The position numbers were made by a program, and so were the translations under genes. From contig JAJRYI010000447.1 of the NCBI GenBank assembly GCA_024275815.1, positions 1 to 5,432 of the forward strand: a stretch of 5,432 nucleotides of DNA, read 5' to 3'. The notes beneath the pieces were generated by a model that was not told where the DNA came from, ran no database searches, and saw only the letters and a list, made by a program, of their open reading frames with translations. This DNA comes from Actinomycetes bacterium (GTDB taxonomy: Bacteria; Actinomycetota; Acidimicrobiia; Spongiisociales; UBA5794). This document shows positions 1 through 5,432 of this stretch, in pieces; the first letter of the stretch is position 1, and every line of letters begins with the position of its first letter.

Positions 1-1613
1 ACGCTGCATCGATCGGGTGTGTCGATTCGTCGTGGTGGCCGTTCGTCGAAGCCGTCGCCCCGCTCGATGGGCGGGGTCCCAACCCGCTGCTCCAGAACCA
101 CTTCATGATGGCGGTACACCCGCCGCTGCTCTACATCGGGTTCGTCGGGTTCACGGTTCCCGTCGGGTTCGCGATCGCAGCTCTCATCCGCCGTGACTTC
201 GGCCGGGCCTGGCTCGACCGGACCCACCGCTGGTCGTTGATCGCCTGGGTCTTCCTCACCGGTGGAATCCTGATCGGTGGCTGGTGGTCCTATGAGGTAC
301 TCGGCTGGGGTGGGTTCTGGGCGTGGGATCCCGTCGAGAACTCGTCGTTCCTCCCGTGGCTCCTCGCAACGGCGTTCATCCACTCAGCGATCGTCCAGAG
401 ACGGCGCGGGATGCTCCAGGCGTGGAACTTCATCCTCGTGATCGCCACTTTCGCGTTCACGATCCTCGGCACGTTCATCACCCGCTCAGGGGTCATCGCG
501 TCGGTCCATGCGTTCTCCCAGTCGGTCGTGGGCCCTGCCCTCCTCGGACTGCTGTCCGTCGTCGTCATCGGATCGCTCGGGCTCTTCATATGGCGATCGG
601 GCGAGATTGCCCAGGCACCACGCCTCGACTCGTTGTCGTCGCGTGAGGGGTACATCCTTGCAAACAACCTGCTGCTGACCGTCTTCACGTTCACGGTGCT
701 CTTCGGCACCATGTACCCGATGCTCGTCGAAGCAGCCTCGGGCGACGAGGTCGCTGTTGGACGCCCGTTCTTCGACAGGGCGTCGATCCCGATCGCACTG
801 CTGCTGCTCCTCATCCTGGGCATCGGGTCGATCTCTCCGTGGCGAGTGGCGACACCGAAGGTCCTGTGGGAGCGGCTCCGCCTTGCAACCGTCATCGGCC
901 TCATCTCGGGGGCGCTCGCCGTTGCGGTGTGGGGGATCGACTCGAACGCCGTCGTTGCAACGATCGTGCTCACGTTCTTCGTGCTCACCGCCATCATCAA
1001 CCGGTTCATCTCCGTTGTGCGTTCACGCCCCGAATCCGCACCGAAGGCGTCCGTCAAGGTCCTCAGGAACGAGCCCGGCTACTGGGGCGGCCAGATCGCA
1101 CACATCGGTGTCGCCCTCATGGCGATCGCCATCGCGACGACCGGTGGCCTCGCGACGCGTGGCACCGTCGCGCTCGCTCAGGGCGAGACGGCCGTGGTCG
1201 CGGGCTACTGCATCCGGTACGTCGAACCGGTGTCACGGGTCGAGCCCAACAGGACGATATCGGGGGTCATCGTCGAGGTCCTGGACGAGTCCTGTACGAA
1301 CGTCAGGGACGTGCTCGAACCGAGGGTCAACACCTACCCGGGGGCAGTGCAGCCGATCGGTACACCTGCAGTGTCGGAAGGGTTCATCAACGACGTCTAC
1401 CTCGCGATCGCCGGCGGGTCGGCCGAGCGCATCGAACTCAACGTGTTCGTGTTCCCGCTCCAGGGGTTGGTCTGGTTCGGTGGGTTCGTCGTGATCCTCG
1501 GTGGACTTTTCGCCATGGTCCCGACACCAAACAAGCAGCATCGAACGTCAAAGGACGAAGAAGACGAAGAAACCCTCGAGACGGCTGTGGAGGCCGGGAC
1601 ATCCGATGACTGA
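1..1613 (+). CDS. ccmF: CcmF, heme lyase subunit of System I cytochrome c maturation (5' partial)
   Basis: CcmF is the polytopic membrane core of the System I heme ligation complex. It takes heme from holo-CcmE and, with CcmH and CcmI, attaches it to the CXXCH cysteines of apocytochrome c outside the membrane. The reading frame is open from the first complete codon at base 3, so the 5' end lies outside the window. The conserved GRGPNPLLQNHF block sits upstream of the first ATG at 105, which rules that ATG out as the start. Visible hallmarks are HPPLLYIGF (His at 117-119, equivalent to the TM-His1 heme ligand), the tryptophan-rich WWD domain GGWWSYEVLGWGGFWAWDP followed by VENSSFLPWL (about 276-362), a His at 381-383 just after it (P-His2) and AHIGVA (His at 1101-1103, TM-His2). 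The usual P-His1 would lie upstream. A C-terminal outer domain (about 1155-1450) and a last membrane helix follow, then an acidic tail rich in Asp and Glu (about 1548-1610). The end overlaps ccmH by 8 bases. NrfE is a paralog, but the neighbouring genes favour CcmF. Confidence 0.95.
   Translation, partial: AASIGCVDSSWWPFVEAVAPLDGRGPNPLLQNHFMMAVHPPLLYIGFVGFTVPVGFAIAALIRRDFGRAWLDRTHRWSLIAWVFLTGGILIGGWWSYEVLGWGGFWAWDPVENSSFLPWLLATAFIHSAIVQRRRGMLQAWNFILVIATFAFTILGTFITRSGVIASVHAFSQSVVGPALLGLLSVVVIGSLGLFIWRSGEIAQAPRLDSLSSREGYILANNLLLTVFTFTVLFGTMYPMLVEAASGDEVAVGRPFFDRASIPIALLLLLILGIGSISPWRVATPKVLWERLRLATVIGLISGALAVAVWGIDSNAVVATIVLTFFVLTAIINRFISVVRSRPESAPKASVKVLRNEPGYWGGQIAHIGVALMAIAIATTGGLATRGTVALAQGETAVVAGYCIRYVEPVSRVEPNRTISGVIVEVLDESCTNVRDVLEPRVNTYPGAVQPIGTPAVSEGFINDVYLAIAGGSAERIELNVFVFPLQGLVWFGGFVVILGGLFAMVPTPNKQHRTSKDEEDEETLETAVEAGTSDD
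1589..1593 (+). promoter_or_regulatory. Probable ribosome binding site of ccmH
   Basis: GGAGG lies inside the end of ccmF, 12 bases before the ATG at 1606. That spacing is longer than ideal, so initiation of ccmH may rely partly on ribosomes finishing ccmF at 1613. Confidence 0.5.
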
Positions 1614-2025
1614 TCGAACCAAGAACATCATCTTCGGCGCCATCGGTGCCCTGGCACTGGTTGTGATCGTCGCTGGTCTGTTGCCCGGTGACTCCACACC
1701 CCCGACCGAAGCAGAGAGGGTCGATGCCCTCGCTTCTGCCATCAAGTGCCCGTTCTGTAACGGTGAATCCCTCGCGGAGTCCCAATCCTCCGTCGCTGCC
1801 GAGTACCGGGCGCTCATCACCCAGCGGGTTGCCGACGGTGCGACCGACGAAGAGGTCATCGATGAGTTCGCGGCCAAGTTCGGGGATTCGTACATCCTCG
1901 ACACCTCGACGACGAGCTGGTCGATCGCTTTGTGGATCGTCCCGATACTCGCCATCTCCATAGGAGCAGGTGTCGTCACGTGGATGTACCGGTCGGCTCG
2001 ACGACGATCGGAGGTCGTCCAGTGA
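1606..2025 (+). CDS. ccmH: CcmH, membrane-anchored thiol oxidoreductase of cytochrome c maturation
   Basis: This 139-residue protein matches the CcmH (CcmL/CycL) family, which reduces or holds the apocytochrome CXXCH thiols for the heme lyase. It has an N-terminal membrane segment at about residues 8-27 and an extracytoplasmic helical domain carrying CPFC (Cys48 and Cys51). The following NGESLAES corresponds to the family's C-x-x-C-Q-x-x-S-L-A-x-S region. It ends with FGDSYIL, the typical lead-in to the C-terminal membrane helix (about 106-127), and a short basic tail. The motif reads IKCPFCN instead of the common LRCxxCQ, a mild deviation. The ATG at 1606 is chosen because it overlaps the ccmF stop and gives a normal CcmH length. 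An in-frame ATG at 1501 would lie deep inside ccmF and is rejected. The stop overlaps the next gene's GTG. Confidence 0.92.
   Translation: MTDRTKNIIFGAIGALALVVIVAGLLPGDSTPPTEAERVDALASAIKCPFCNGESLAESQSSVAAEYRALITQRVADGATDEEVIDEFAAKFGDSYILDTSTTSWSIALWIVPILAISIGAGVVTWMYRSARRRSEVVQ
2010..2014 (+). promoter_or_regulatory. Ribosome binding site deciding the GTG start of the ccmI-like gene
   Basis: GGAGG lies 7 bases upstream of the GTG at 2022, within the last codons of ccmH. The ideal spacing and the GTGA overlap select this GTG over the in-frame ATG at 1932, which lies inside ccmH. Confidence 0.75.
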
Positions 2026-2807
2026 GTGACCGCGTACGTGAACAGATAGAACTCCTGCGCGAGGAGATCGAAGACGTCGATGCCCAGGTGCTCGATGGCG
2101 ACCTCGACGAGGAGACAGCTGCCGGGATCAAAGCCAGATACGAGGCGGAACTCGCCGCGCTCGAAGCCTCCGCTGCTGCAGCCGTCACCGTAGAAGCAGA
2201 CGACGAACAGGACGGGGAGTCGGTCAAGGGCCGCAAGCGTCTCAACGGGCGAGCGATCACCGGCATTGCACTCGTGACCGTTGCAATGACCGTGATCGGC
2301 ATCTTCGCCGTGCAGTCGATCAACAACCAGCGCATCACCGGTGCCGATGGGATCGTCGGAGACATCGTTCGCGGTGAGGCCCAGATCAACCTCGATGACG
2401 TCTCGAACGAGGAGATCGAAGCGGTCGTCGCTGCGAACCCCGACATCATCCCCATGCGCCTGGCCCTTGCCCGGCGCTACTTCGAGGCCGGGGAGTTCGA
2501 CAAGGCCCTCGATCACTACTTCGAAGTGTTGAACCGTGAACAGAACCCAGAAGCCCTGGCCAACGTCGGCTGGATGACGTACCTGTCGGGTCGGCCCGAC
2601 ATTGCGGTCAGCTACGTCGAGGCTGCCATGGAGCGACAGCCTGACTACCTCGCTGCCGAGTGGTACCTCGGGAACATCTACATGGCTCTCGGGCGGAACG
2701 ATGAGGCCTCGGTGTTCCTCTTGAAGATCTCGACGTCCAATGAAGTACCCGACGACGTCAAAGCAGAGGCAGTCAAGCTGCTCGAACAGATCCGCTCGGA
2801 GGGATGA
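2022..2807 (+). CDS. CcmI-like TPR protein, apocytochrome c chaperone
   Basis: This 261-residue protein resembles CcmI, or the C-terminal half of the fused CcmH of E. coli, which presents apocytochrome c to the heme lyase. Residues 3-50 form a charged, probably coiled-coil region. It contains VLDGDLDEET and a following run of Arg, Glu and Leu, like the cytoplasmic segment of CcmI between its two membrane helices. An acidic linker follows, then RKRLNGR, one membrane helix at about 79-98, and an outer domain. That domain has about three TPR-like units: LALARRYFEAGEFDKALDHY (146-165), LANVGWMTYLSGRPDIAVSY (179-198) and AEWYLGNIYMALGRNDEA (212-229). The start is GTG at 2022, overlapping the ccmH stop as GTGA and preceded by GGAGG. 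The usual first CcmI membrane helix is missing. The family call is firm for the TPR and membrane layout. The CcmI identity rests on the operon context and the coiled-coil match. Confidence 0.82.
   Translation: MSDRVREQIELLREEIEDVDAQVLDGDLDEETAAGIKARYEAELAALEASAAAAVTVEADDEQDGESVKGRKRLNGRAITGIALVTVAMTVIGIFAVQSINNQRITGADGIVGDIVRGEAQINLDDVSNEEIEAVVAANPDIIPMRLALARRYFEAGEFDKALDHYFEVLNREQNPEALANVGWMTYLSGRPDIAVSYVEAAMERQPDYLAAEWYLGNIYMALGRNDEASVFLLKISTSNEVPDDVKAEAVKLLEQIRSEG
2798..2803 (+). promoter_or_regulatory. GGAGGG next to the overlapping start of the thioredoxin gene
   Basis: GGAGGG directly abuts the ATG at 2804 and is 3 bases from the second ATG at 2807. The spacing is tight for either, so coupling to the end of the ccmI-like gene, or use of the second ATG, is likely if this start is used. 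Confidence 0.45.
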
Positions 2808-3445
2808 TGGACCCCAACACCGACATCGAACCCCAACAACCACCACCCGACGAAGAGGACCAACGAGGGGGGAAGATGGTGTGGGCGGCGATCGCCGGCG
2901 CCGTCATCTTCATCATCCTCGGCGTCGTCTTCACCGGCCGCTTCGGCGGTGACCCGTCGATCTCATCGTCACCGCTCATCGGCAAACCCGCACCGACCGA
3001 CCCGATCGCGCTCATGGACGGCTCGGGGCAGATCTCTATCACCGACTACGCCGGAGACATCCTGGTCGTGAACTACTGGGCGAGCTGGTGCCTGTCGTGT
3101 CGCGAGGAGCACCCCGACCTGCTTCAGGCAGCGGCCGACTACAAAGATCTCGGTGTGACGTTCATCGGGGTCAACTACCAGGACACGTACCCCAACGCGA
3201 TCGCGTTCCTCGATGAGATGGGGTGGAGCGACGAGACGATCTACGTCGTCGACGAAGGGTCAACCACAGCGTTCCAATGGGGTGTGCTCGGGATCCCCGA
3301 GACGTTCTTCGTGAACCGTGAAGGCATCATCGTCGGCAAGGTCTCGGGGCCTTCGACCTACGCGTTGCTGTCGCGGACGCTGGACCAGATCATCCTCGGT
3401 GAGTCCATCGGTGACATCAAGACCGGTGAGGTCGAGAATCGGTAG
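2804..3445 (+). CDS. CcmG/ResA/TlpA-type membrane-anchored thiol-disulfide oxidoreductase
   Basis: This 213-residue protein has a thioredoxin fold and, by context, acts as CcmG (DsbE). It passes reducing power from CcdA or DsbD to CcmH and apocytochrome c outside the membrane. Residues 1-24 are acidic and proline-rich (QQPPPDEED). One membrane helix spans about 26-44, followed by a linker and a redoxin domain. The active site NYWASWCLSCREEHPDL carries Cys96 and Cys99. GIPETFFV holds the cis-proline (Pro165) typical of the CcmG/TlpA group, and a short Gly/Glu-rich tail ends the protein. The dipeptide between the cysteines is Leu-Ser, not the more usual Pro-Thr or Glu-Pro. The start overlaps the preceding stop as ATGA, with a second ATG just after it. 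A third in-frame ATG at 2876 also has a good binding site and would give 189 residues. Annotators may name it ResA or TlpA; the neighbours favour the CcmG role. Confidence 0.9.
   Translation: MMDPNTDIEPQQPPPDEEDQRGGKMVWAAIAGAVIFIILGVVFTGRFGGDPSISSSPLIGKPAPTDPIALMDGSGQISITDYAGDILVVNYWASWCLSCREEHPDLLQAAADYKDLGVTFIGVNYQDTYPNAIAFLDEMGWSDETIYVVDEGSTTAFQWGVLGIPETFFVNREGIIVGKVSGPSTYALLSRTLDQIILGESIGDIKTGEVENR
2865..2872 (+). promoter_or_regulatory. Purine-rich site before an alternative start at 2876
   Basis: GAGGGGGG followed by AAG precedes the in-frame ATG at 2876, with 3 to 7 bases between the core and the start. It could initiate a shorter thioredoxin that begins almost directly with the membrane helix. 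It may also simply encode the Arg-Gly-Gly-Lys codons before the helix. Confidence 0.35.
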
Positions 3446-3476
3446 GGGTTCGTCGTCGGGCGACCCCGGTCGGGTC
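3445..3476 (+). terminator. Weak hairpins in the convergent gap; possible terminator
   Basis: The 29-base gap between the converging thioredoxin and permease genes can fold in two mutually exclusive ways. One pairs GGGGT (3445-3449) plus CG (3451-3452) with CG plus ACCCC (3461-3467), with one bulged base. The other pairs GACCC (3462-3466) with GGGTC (3472-3476). Neither is followed by a T-run on either strand, so a classic intrinsic terminator is not demonstrated. The position between convergent genes is the main support. Confidence 0.3.
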
Positions 3477-4830
3477 ACATGTCCATGGCGCCCGTGGCGT
3501 CGGTGTGGGACCACATGAAGAGTCGCTCACCGATCGTAATGGCGAGGACGCCGCCGATCGACACGTAGACGACGAGCACGTCCTGTGACGCCTTGATCCA
3601 CAGGAACGCTGCGAGCACGATGACGTCGAGGACGATCGCCGTGATCACGATCACCGGCTTCACGTCGATGCGGGACCGCAGACGGGTCAGGATGCCCCAG
3701 TGGATCGCGATGTCCATGATGAGGTAGAAGATGGCCCCCAACGCTGCGATGCGCGACAGGTCGAGTGCGACGGTGAGGAACATCGCGAACGCGACCGTGT
3801 AGACCATGGCATGGGTGCGGAGGGTCCCCGGCATACCGAAGTGGCGGTGGGGAACCTCTTTCATGCTGGTGAGCATGGCGAGCATCCGCGACGCCGCAAA
3901 GACACTTGCCATCACACCTGATGCCGTGGCGATGATGGCCAGGGCGACCGTGAGCCAGACGCCGGCGTTGCCGAACGCGGGCTGTGCGGCTGCGGCGAGC
4001 ACGAAGTTCTGTGCGGAGATGATCTCGGTGAGGGTGAGGTTGCCTGCAACCATGACGGCGAGGGTGATGTAGAGAGCTGCTGAGATGGCGATCGAGATGA
4101 TGATCGCCCGCCCCGTGTTGCGGTGGGGGTCGACGATCTCGCCACCGCTGTTCGTGATGGTGGTGAACCCCTTGTAGGACAAGATGGCGAGAGCGATCCC
4201 GGCGAGGAACCCTCCGGAGCCGACGGATCCGGTGCCCTGGGAGCCGTTGGTGAAGTTGGCTACCTCGATGAACCAGAGACCGGCGACGGCGAATATGGCG
4301 AGGCCACCGACCTTGATCGCCGCCATGACACCCTGGGATGCCTGGATGGCTCGGTTGCCTGCGATGTTGACGAGGAACGCTACGGCGAGCAACCCAACAC
4401 CGAGGGCCGGTACCCAGAACGAGAGCGGCTCCAGGTTGACGACCTGGAGGACGTAGGAGCCGAAGGTGCGGGCCACGAGGCTCTCGCTGATGACCATCGA
4501 CACGTACATCAACATGGCGAACACGCCTGTTGCGGTCCCGAGGCCGTACGCCTCCTTGAGGAACATGGCGATCCCTCCCGAGGACGGGAAGGCGTTCGAC
4601 AACTTGACGTAGGAGTAGGCACTGAACGCCACGATGACGGCTGCAGCGAAGAACGCGATGGGGAACAGGTCACCGGCGAGTGCTGCGACCTGCCCGGTCA
4701 GGGCGAAGATCCCTGCCCCGATCATGACCCCGGTGCCCAGAGAGACGGCACCGAACAGGCTCAGAGTCCCAGCACCCTCCTCGTCGGGGGAGCTGCCACT
4801 TCCCGAGGCGGACATGTCCATTCCGTTCAT
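3475..4830 (-). CDS. APC-superfamily amino acid/polyamine permease
   Basis: This 451-residue integral membrane protein is a secondary transporter of the amino acid-polyamine-organocation superfamily, probably moving an amino acid or polyamine into the cell with protons or by exchange. The first helix carries the unwound substrate-binding motif GTGVMIGAGIFALTG (about residues 33-47). The conserved region SYKGFTTITNSGGEIVDPHR (218-237) matches the helix 6 and loop motif, with the usual Glu-x-x-x-Pro. About 12 hydrophobic segments are seen, the normal number. The polar N-terminus is rich in Gly, Ser and acidic residues; the C-terminus ends in GAMDM. I chose the ATG at 4830 because it lies just before the first conserved region and leaves a divergent spacer. 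The upstream ATG at 4953 would overlap the start of the facing gene and adds a non-conserved, Cys- and His-containing stretch. Further in-frame ATGs follow at 4821 and 4815. The binding site is poor (AAGAGCT). Substrate cannot be read from the sequence. Confidence 0.9.
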   Translation of the reverse strand: MNGMDMSASGSGSSPDEEGAGTLSLFGAVSLGTGVMIGAGIFALTGQVAALAGDLFPIAFFAAAVIVAFSAYSYVKLSNAFPSSGGIAMFLKEAYGLGTATGVFAMLMYVSMVISESLVARTFGSYVLQVVNLEPLSFWVPALGVGLLAVAFLVNIAGNRAIQASQGVMAAIKVGGLAIFAVAGLWFIEVANFTNGSQGTGSVGSGGFLAGIALAILSYKGFTTITNSGGEIVDPHRNTGRAIIISIAISAALYITLAVMVAGNLTLTEIISAQNFVLAAAAQPAFGNAGVWLTVALAIIATASGVMASVFAASRMLAMLTSMKEVPHRHFGMPGTLRTHAMVYTVAFAMFLTVALDLSRIAALGAIFYLIMDIAIHWGILTRLRSRIDVKPVIVITAIVLDVIVLAAFLWIKASQDVLVVYVSIGGVLAITIGERLFMWSHTDATGAMDM

Positions 4831-4937
4831 AGCTCTTGCTCGGTCGGTGTGCTGGTGGTCACAGATCCGTATTCGTGATGGGGTGACGAGTGTAGGACCT
4901 GGGCCGTGAACTAGGGTTGAGTGACCAGGGAGGAACC
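4831..4937. promoter_or_regulatory. Divergent promoter region between the permease and Clp N-domain genes
   Basis: Both flanking genes start away from this 107-base spacer, so it should hold both promoters. I found no convincing -35/-10 pair on either strand; TACACT on the minus strand (4889-4894) is a possible -10 without a clear partner. A 7-base inverted repeat, TGGTCAC (4856-4862) and GTGACCA (4921-4927), brackets most of the spacer. Confidence 0.55.
4927..4935 (+). promoter_or_regulatory. Ribosome binding site of the Clp N-domain gene
   Basis: AGGGAGGAA lies 2 bases before the ATG at 4938 (about 4 to 5 bases from the GGAGG core). It is the strongest Shine-Dalgarno match in the window and fixes this start over the in-frame ATG at 4971. 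Confidence 0.8.
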
Positions 4938-5432
4938 ATGAGCAGGAAACCAATCCAGGACATTGGCACCATGAACGCCTTGTTCCCTGCCGCCGAGCTC
5001 GAGGCGAAGCGCATGGGGGTCAAGAAGCCCGGCACCGAGCACCTCGTCGTTGCCGCGATCGAACTTCCCGAGGGCTCCGCCCGACGGGCGTTCCAGCGGG
5101 CGGGTATCGACCCGGGGGAGTTCCGGGTCGGGATCGTCCGTCTGCGTGACGACTCGGTCCGTGCAGTCGGTGACCTCCACATCGACGACCCGGACGAGGG
5201 CACGCCGGCACTGAAACCGGGCCTCATGCCGACGAGAACGTCTCCGTCGGCACGGACCGTGTTCAAGCAGGTCGTCGACCTGGTCCGCAAGGAGAAGTCA
5301 CCGCTGTACGGGGCGTACGTGGTGATGGTCGCCGCCGGAGACTCGTACGGCACGACCGCTCGGGTGTTGCGCTCCATGGGTGCGGACCCAGCGGAACTCG
5401 TCGCCGCCTGCCGGGCGGAGATCGATGCGCTC
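4938..5432 (+). CDS. Clp N-terminal domain protein (3' partial)
   Basis: The reading frame stays open to the window end, giving 165 residues so far. It has two tandem Clp N repeats, the helical module that in ClpA and ClpC binds adaptors, substrates or phospho-arginine marks. Repeat 1 (about 10-64) keeps the hallmark PGTEHLVVAAIELPEGSARR followed by GIDPGEFR. Repeat 2 (about 104-158) shows SARTVFKQVVDLVRKEKSPL, then TTARVLRSMGADPAELV, which fits the second half of the module. Its GTEHLL position, however, reads LYGAYVVMV. A linker of about 40 residues rich in Asp and Pro separates them, longer than in a typical ClpC. No Walker A motif is seen before the edge. It could be a stand-alone Clp N protein, like mycobacterial ClpC2, or a ClpC-type ATPase continuing past the window. 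The unusual spacing and lack of conservation in repeat 2 make me favour the former. Confidence 0.85.
   Translation, partial: MSRKPIQDIGTMNALFPAAELEAKRMGVKKPGTEHLVVAAIELPEGSARRAFQRAGIDPGEFRVGIVRLRDDSVRAVGDLHIDDPDEGTPALKPGLMPTRTSPSARTVFKQVVDLVRKEKSPLYGAYVVMVAAGDSYGTTARVLRSMGADPAELVAACRAEIDAL

Noticed and set aside
290..1057. Minus-strand open frame opposite ccmF
   Set aside because: It lies entirely within the conserved ccmF core, including the WWD domain, and has a composition typical of antisense shadows.
1551..1580. Purine-rich, repeat-like stretch of GAAGA/GACGA near the end of ccmF
   Set aside because: It is explained by the Asp/Glu codons of the acidic CcmF tail and is not a separate repeat element.
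1932..2021. ATG at 1932 as start of the ccmI-like gene
   Set aside because: It lies 94 bases inside ccmH, and the added 30 residues are rich in Arg and His, without the expected hydrophobic helix. The GTG at 2022 has a well-spaced GGAGG.
1548..2846. Long minus-strand open frame (432 codons) opposite ccmH and the ccmI-like gene
   Set aside because: The plus strand here encodes recognisable, overlapping ccm genes. The antisense product shows no known motif and its openness follows from high-GC codon bias.
4123..4878. Plus-strand open frame (251 codons) opposite the permease
   Set aside because: It is highly acidic, with no recognisable domain and no convincing binding site. It mirrors the permease coding bias and crosses the permease start and spacer.
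4831..4953. N-terminal extension of the permease from the ATG at 4953
   Set aside because: It would overlap the start and ribosome binding site of the facing Clp N-domain gene. It also adds 41 non-conserved residues unlike an APC permease N-terminus.

Overview
The window is high-GC DNA with tightly packed genes that overlap by 4 to 8 bases, GTG as well as ATG starts, and GGAGG-type ribosome binding sites. This fits a chromosomal segment from a high-GC bacterium. A deep-branching actinobacterium (Acidimicrobiia-like) is my best guess. It rests on the System I cytochrome c maturation genes, the GC content and a Clp N-domain protein of actinobacterial flavour, and no marker gene is present to confirm it.

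Bases 1-3445 (+ strand) hold the 3' part of a cytochrome c maturation operon: ccmF (5' end outside the window), ccmH, a ccmI-like TPR gene, and a CcmG/ResA/TlpA-type membrane thioredoxin. Each gene overlaps the next (ATGACTGA, GTGA, ATGA), so they are probably translated as one coupled unit. Together they would carry out the last steps of c-type cytochrome assembly outside the membrane. CcmG and CcmH keep the apocytochrome CXXCH cysteines reduced, CcmI holds the apocytochrome, and CcmF ligates heme to it. The genes for heme export and chaperoning (ccmA-E) would be expected upstream, outside the window.

Bases 3446-3474 are a short convergent gap with weak hairpins. Bases 3475-4830 (- strand) encode an APC-superfamily amino acid/polyamine permease that is apparently unrelated to the operon.

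Bases 4831-4937 are a 107-base divergent spacer that should hold both promoters. From 4938 to the window end (+ strand) runs an open reading frame with two tandem Clp N-terminal repeats. It is cut by the window edge, so it could be a stand-alone Clp N-domain adaptor-like protein or the start of a ClpC-type ATPase.

I see no mobile element, CRISPR array, tRNA, rRNA or clearly new system. The points most worth a second look are the CcmH/CcmI split with its missing first CcmI membrane helix, the two competing starts of the thioredoxin gene, the cysteine pair in the CcmF outer domain, and the degenerate second Clp N repeat.
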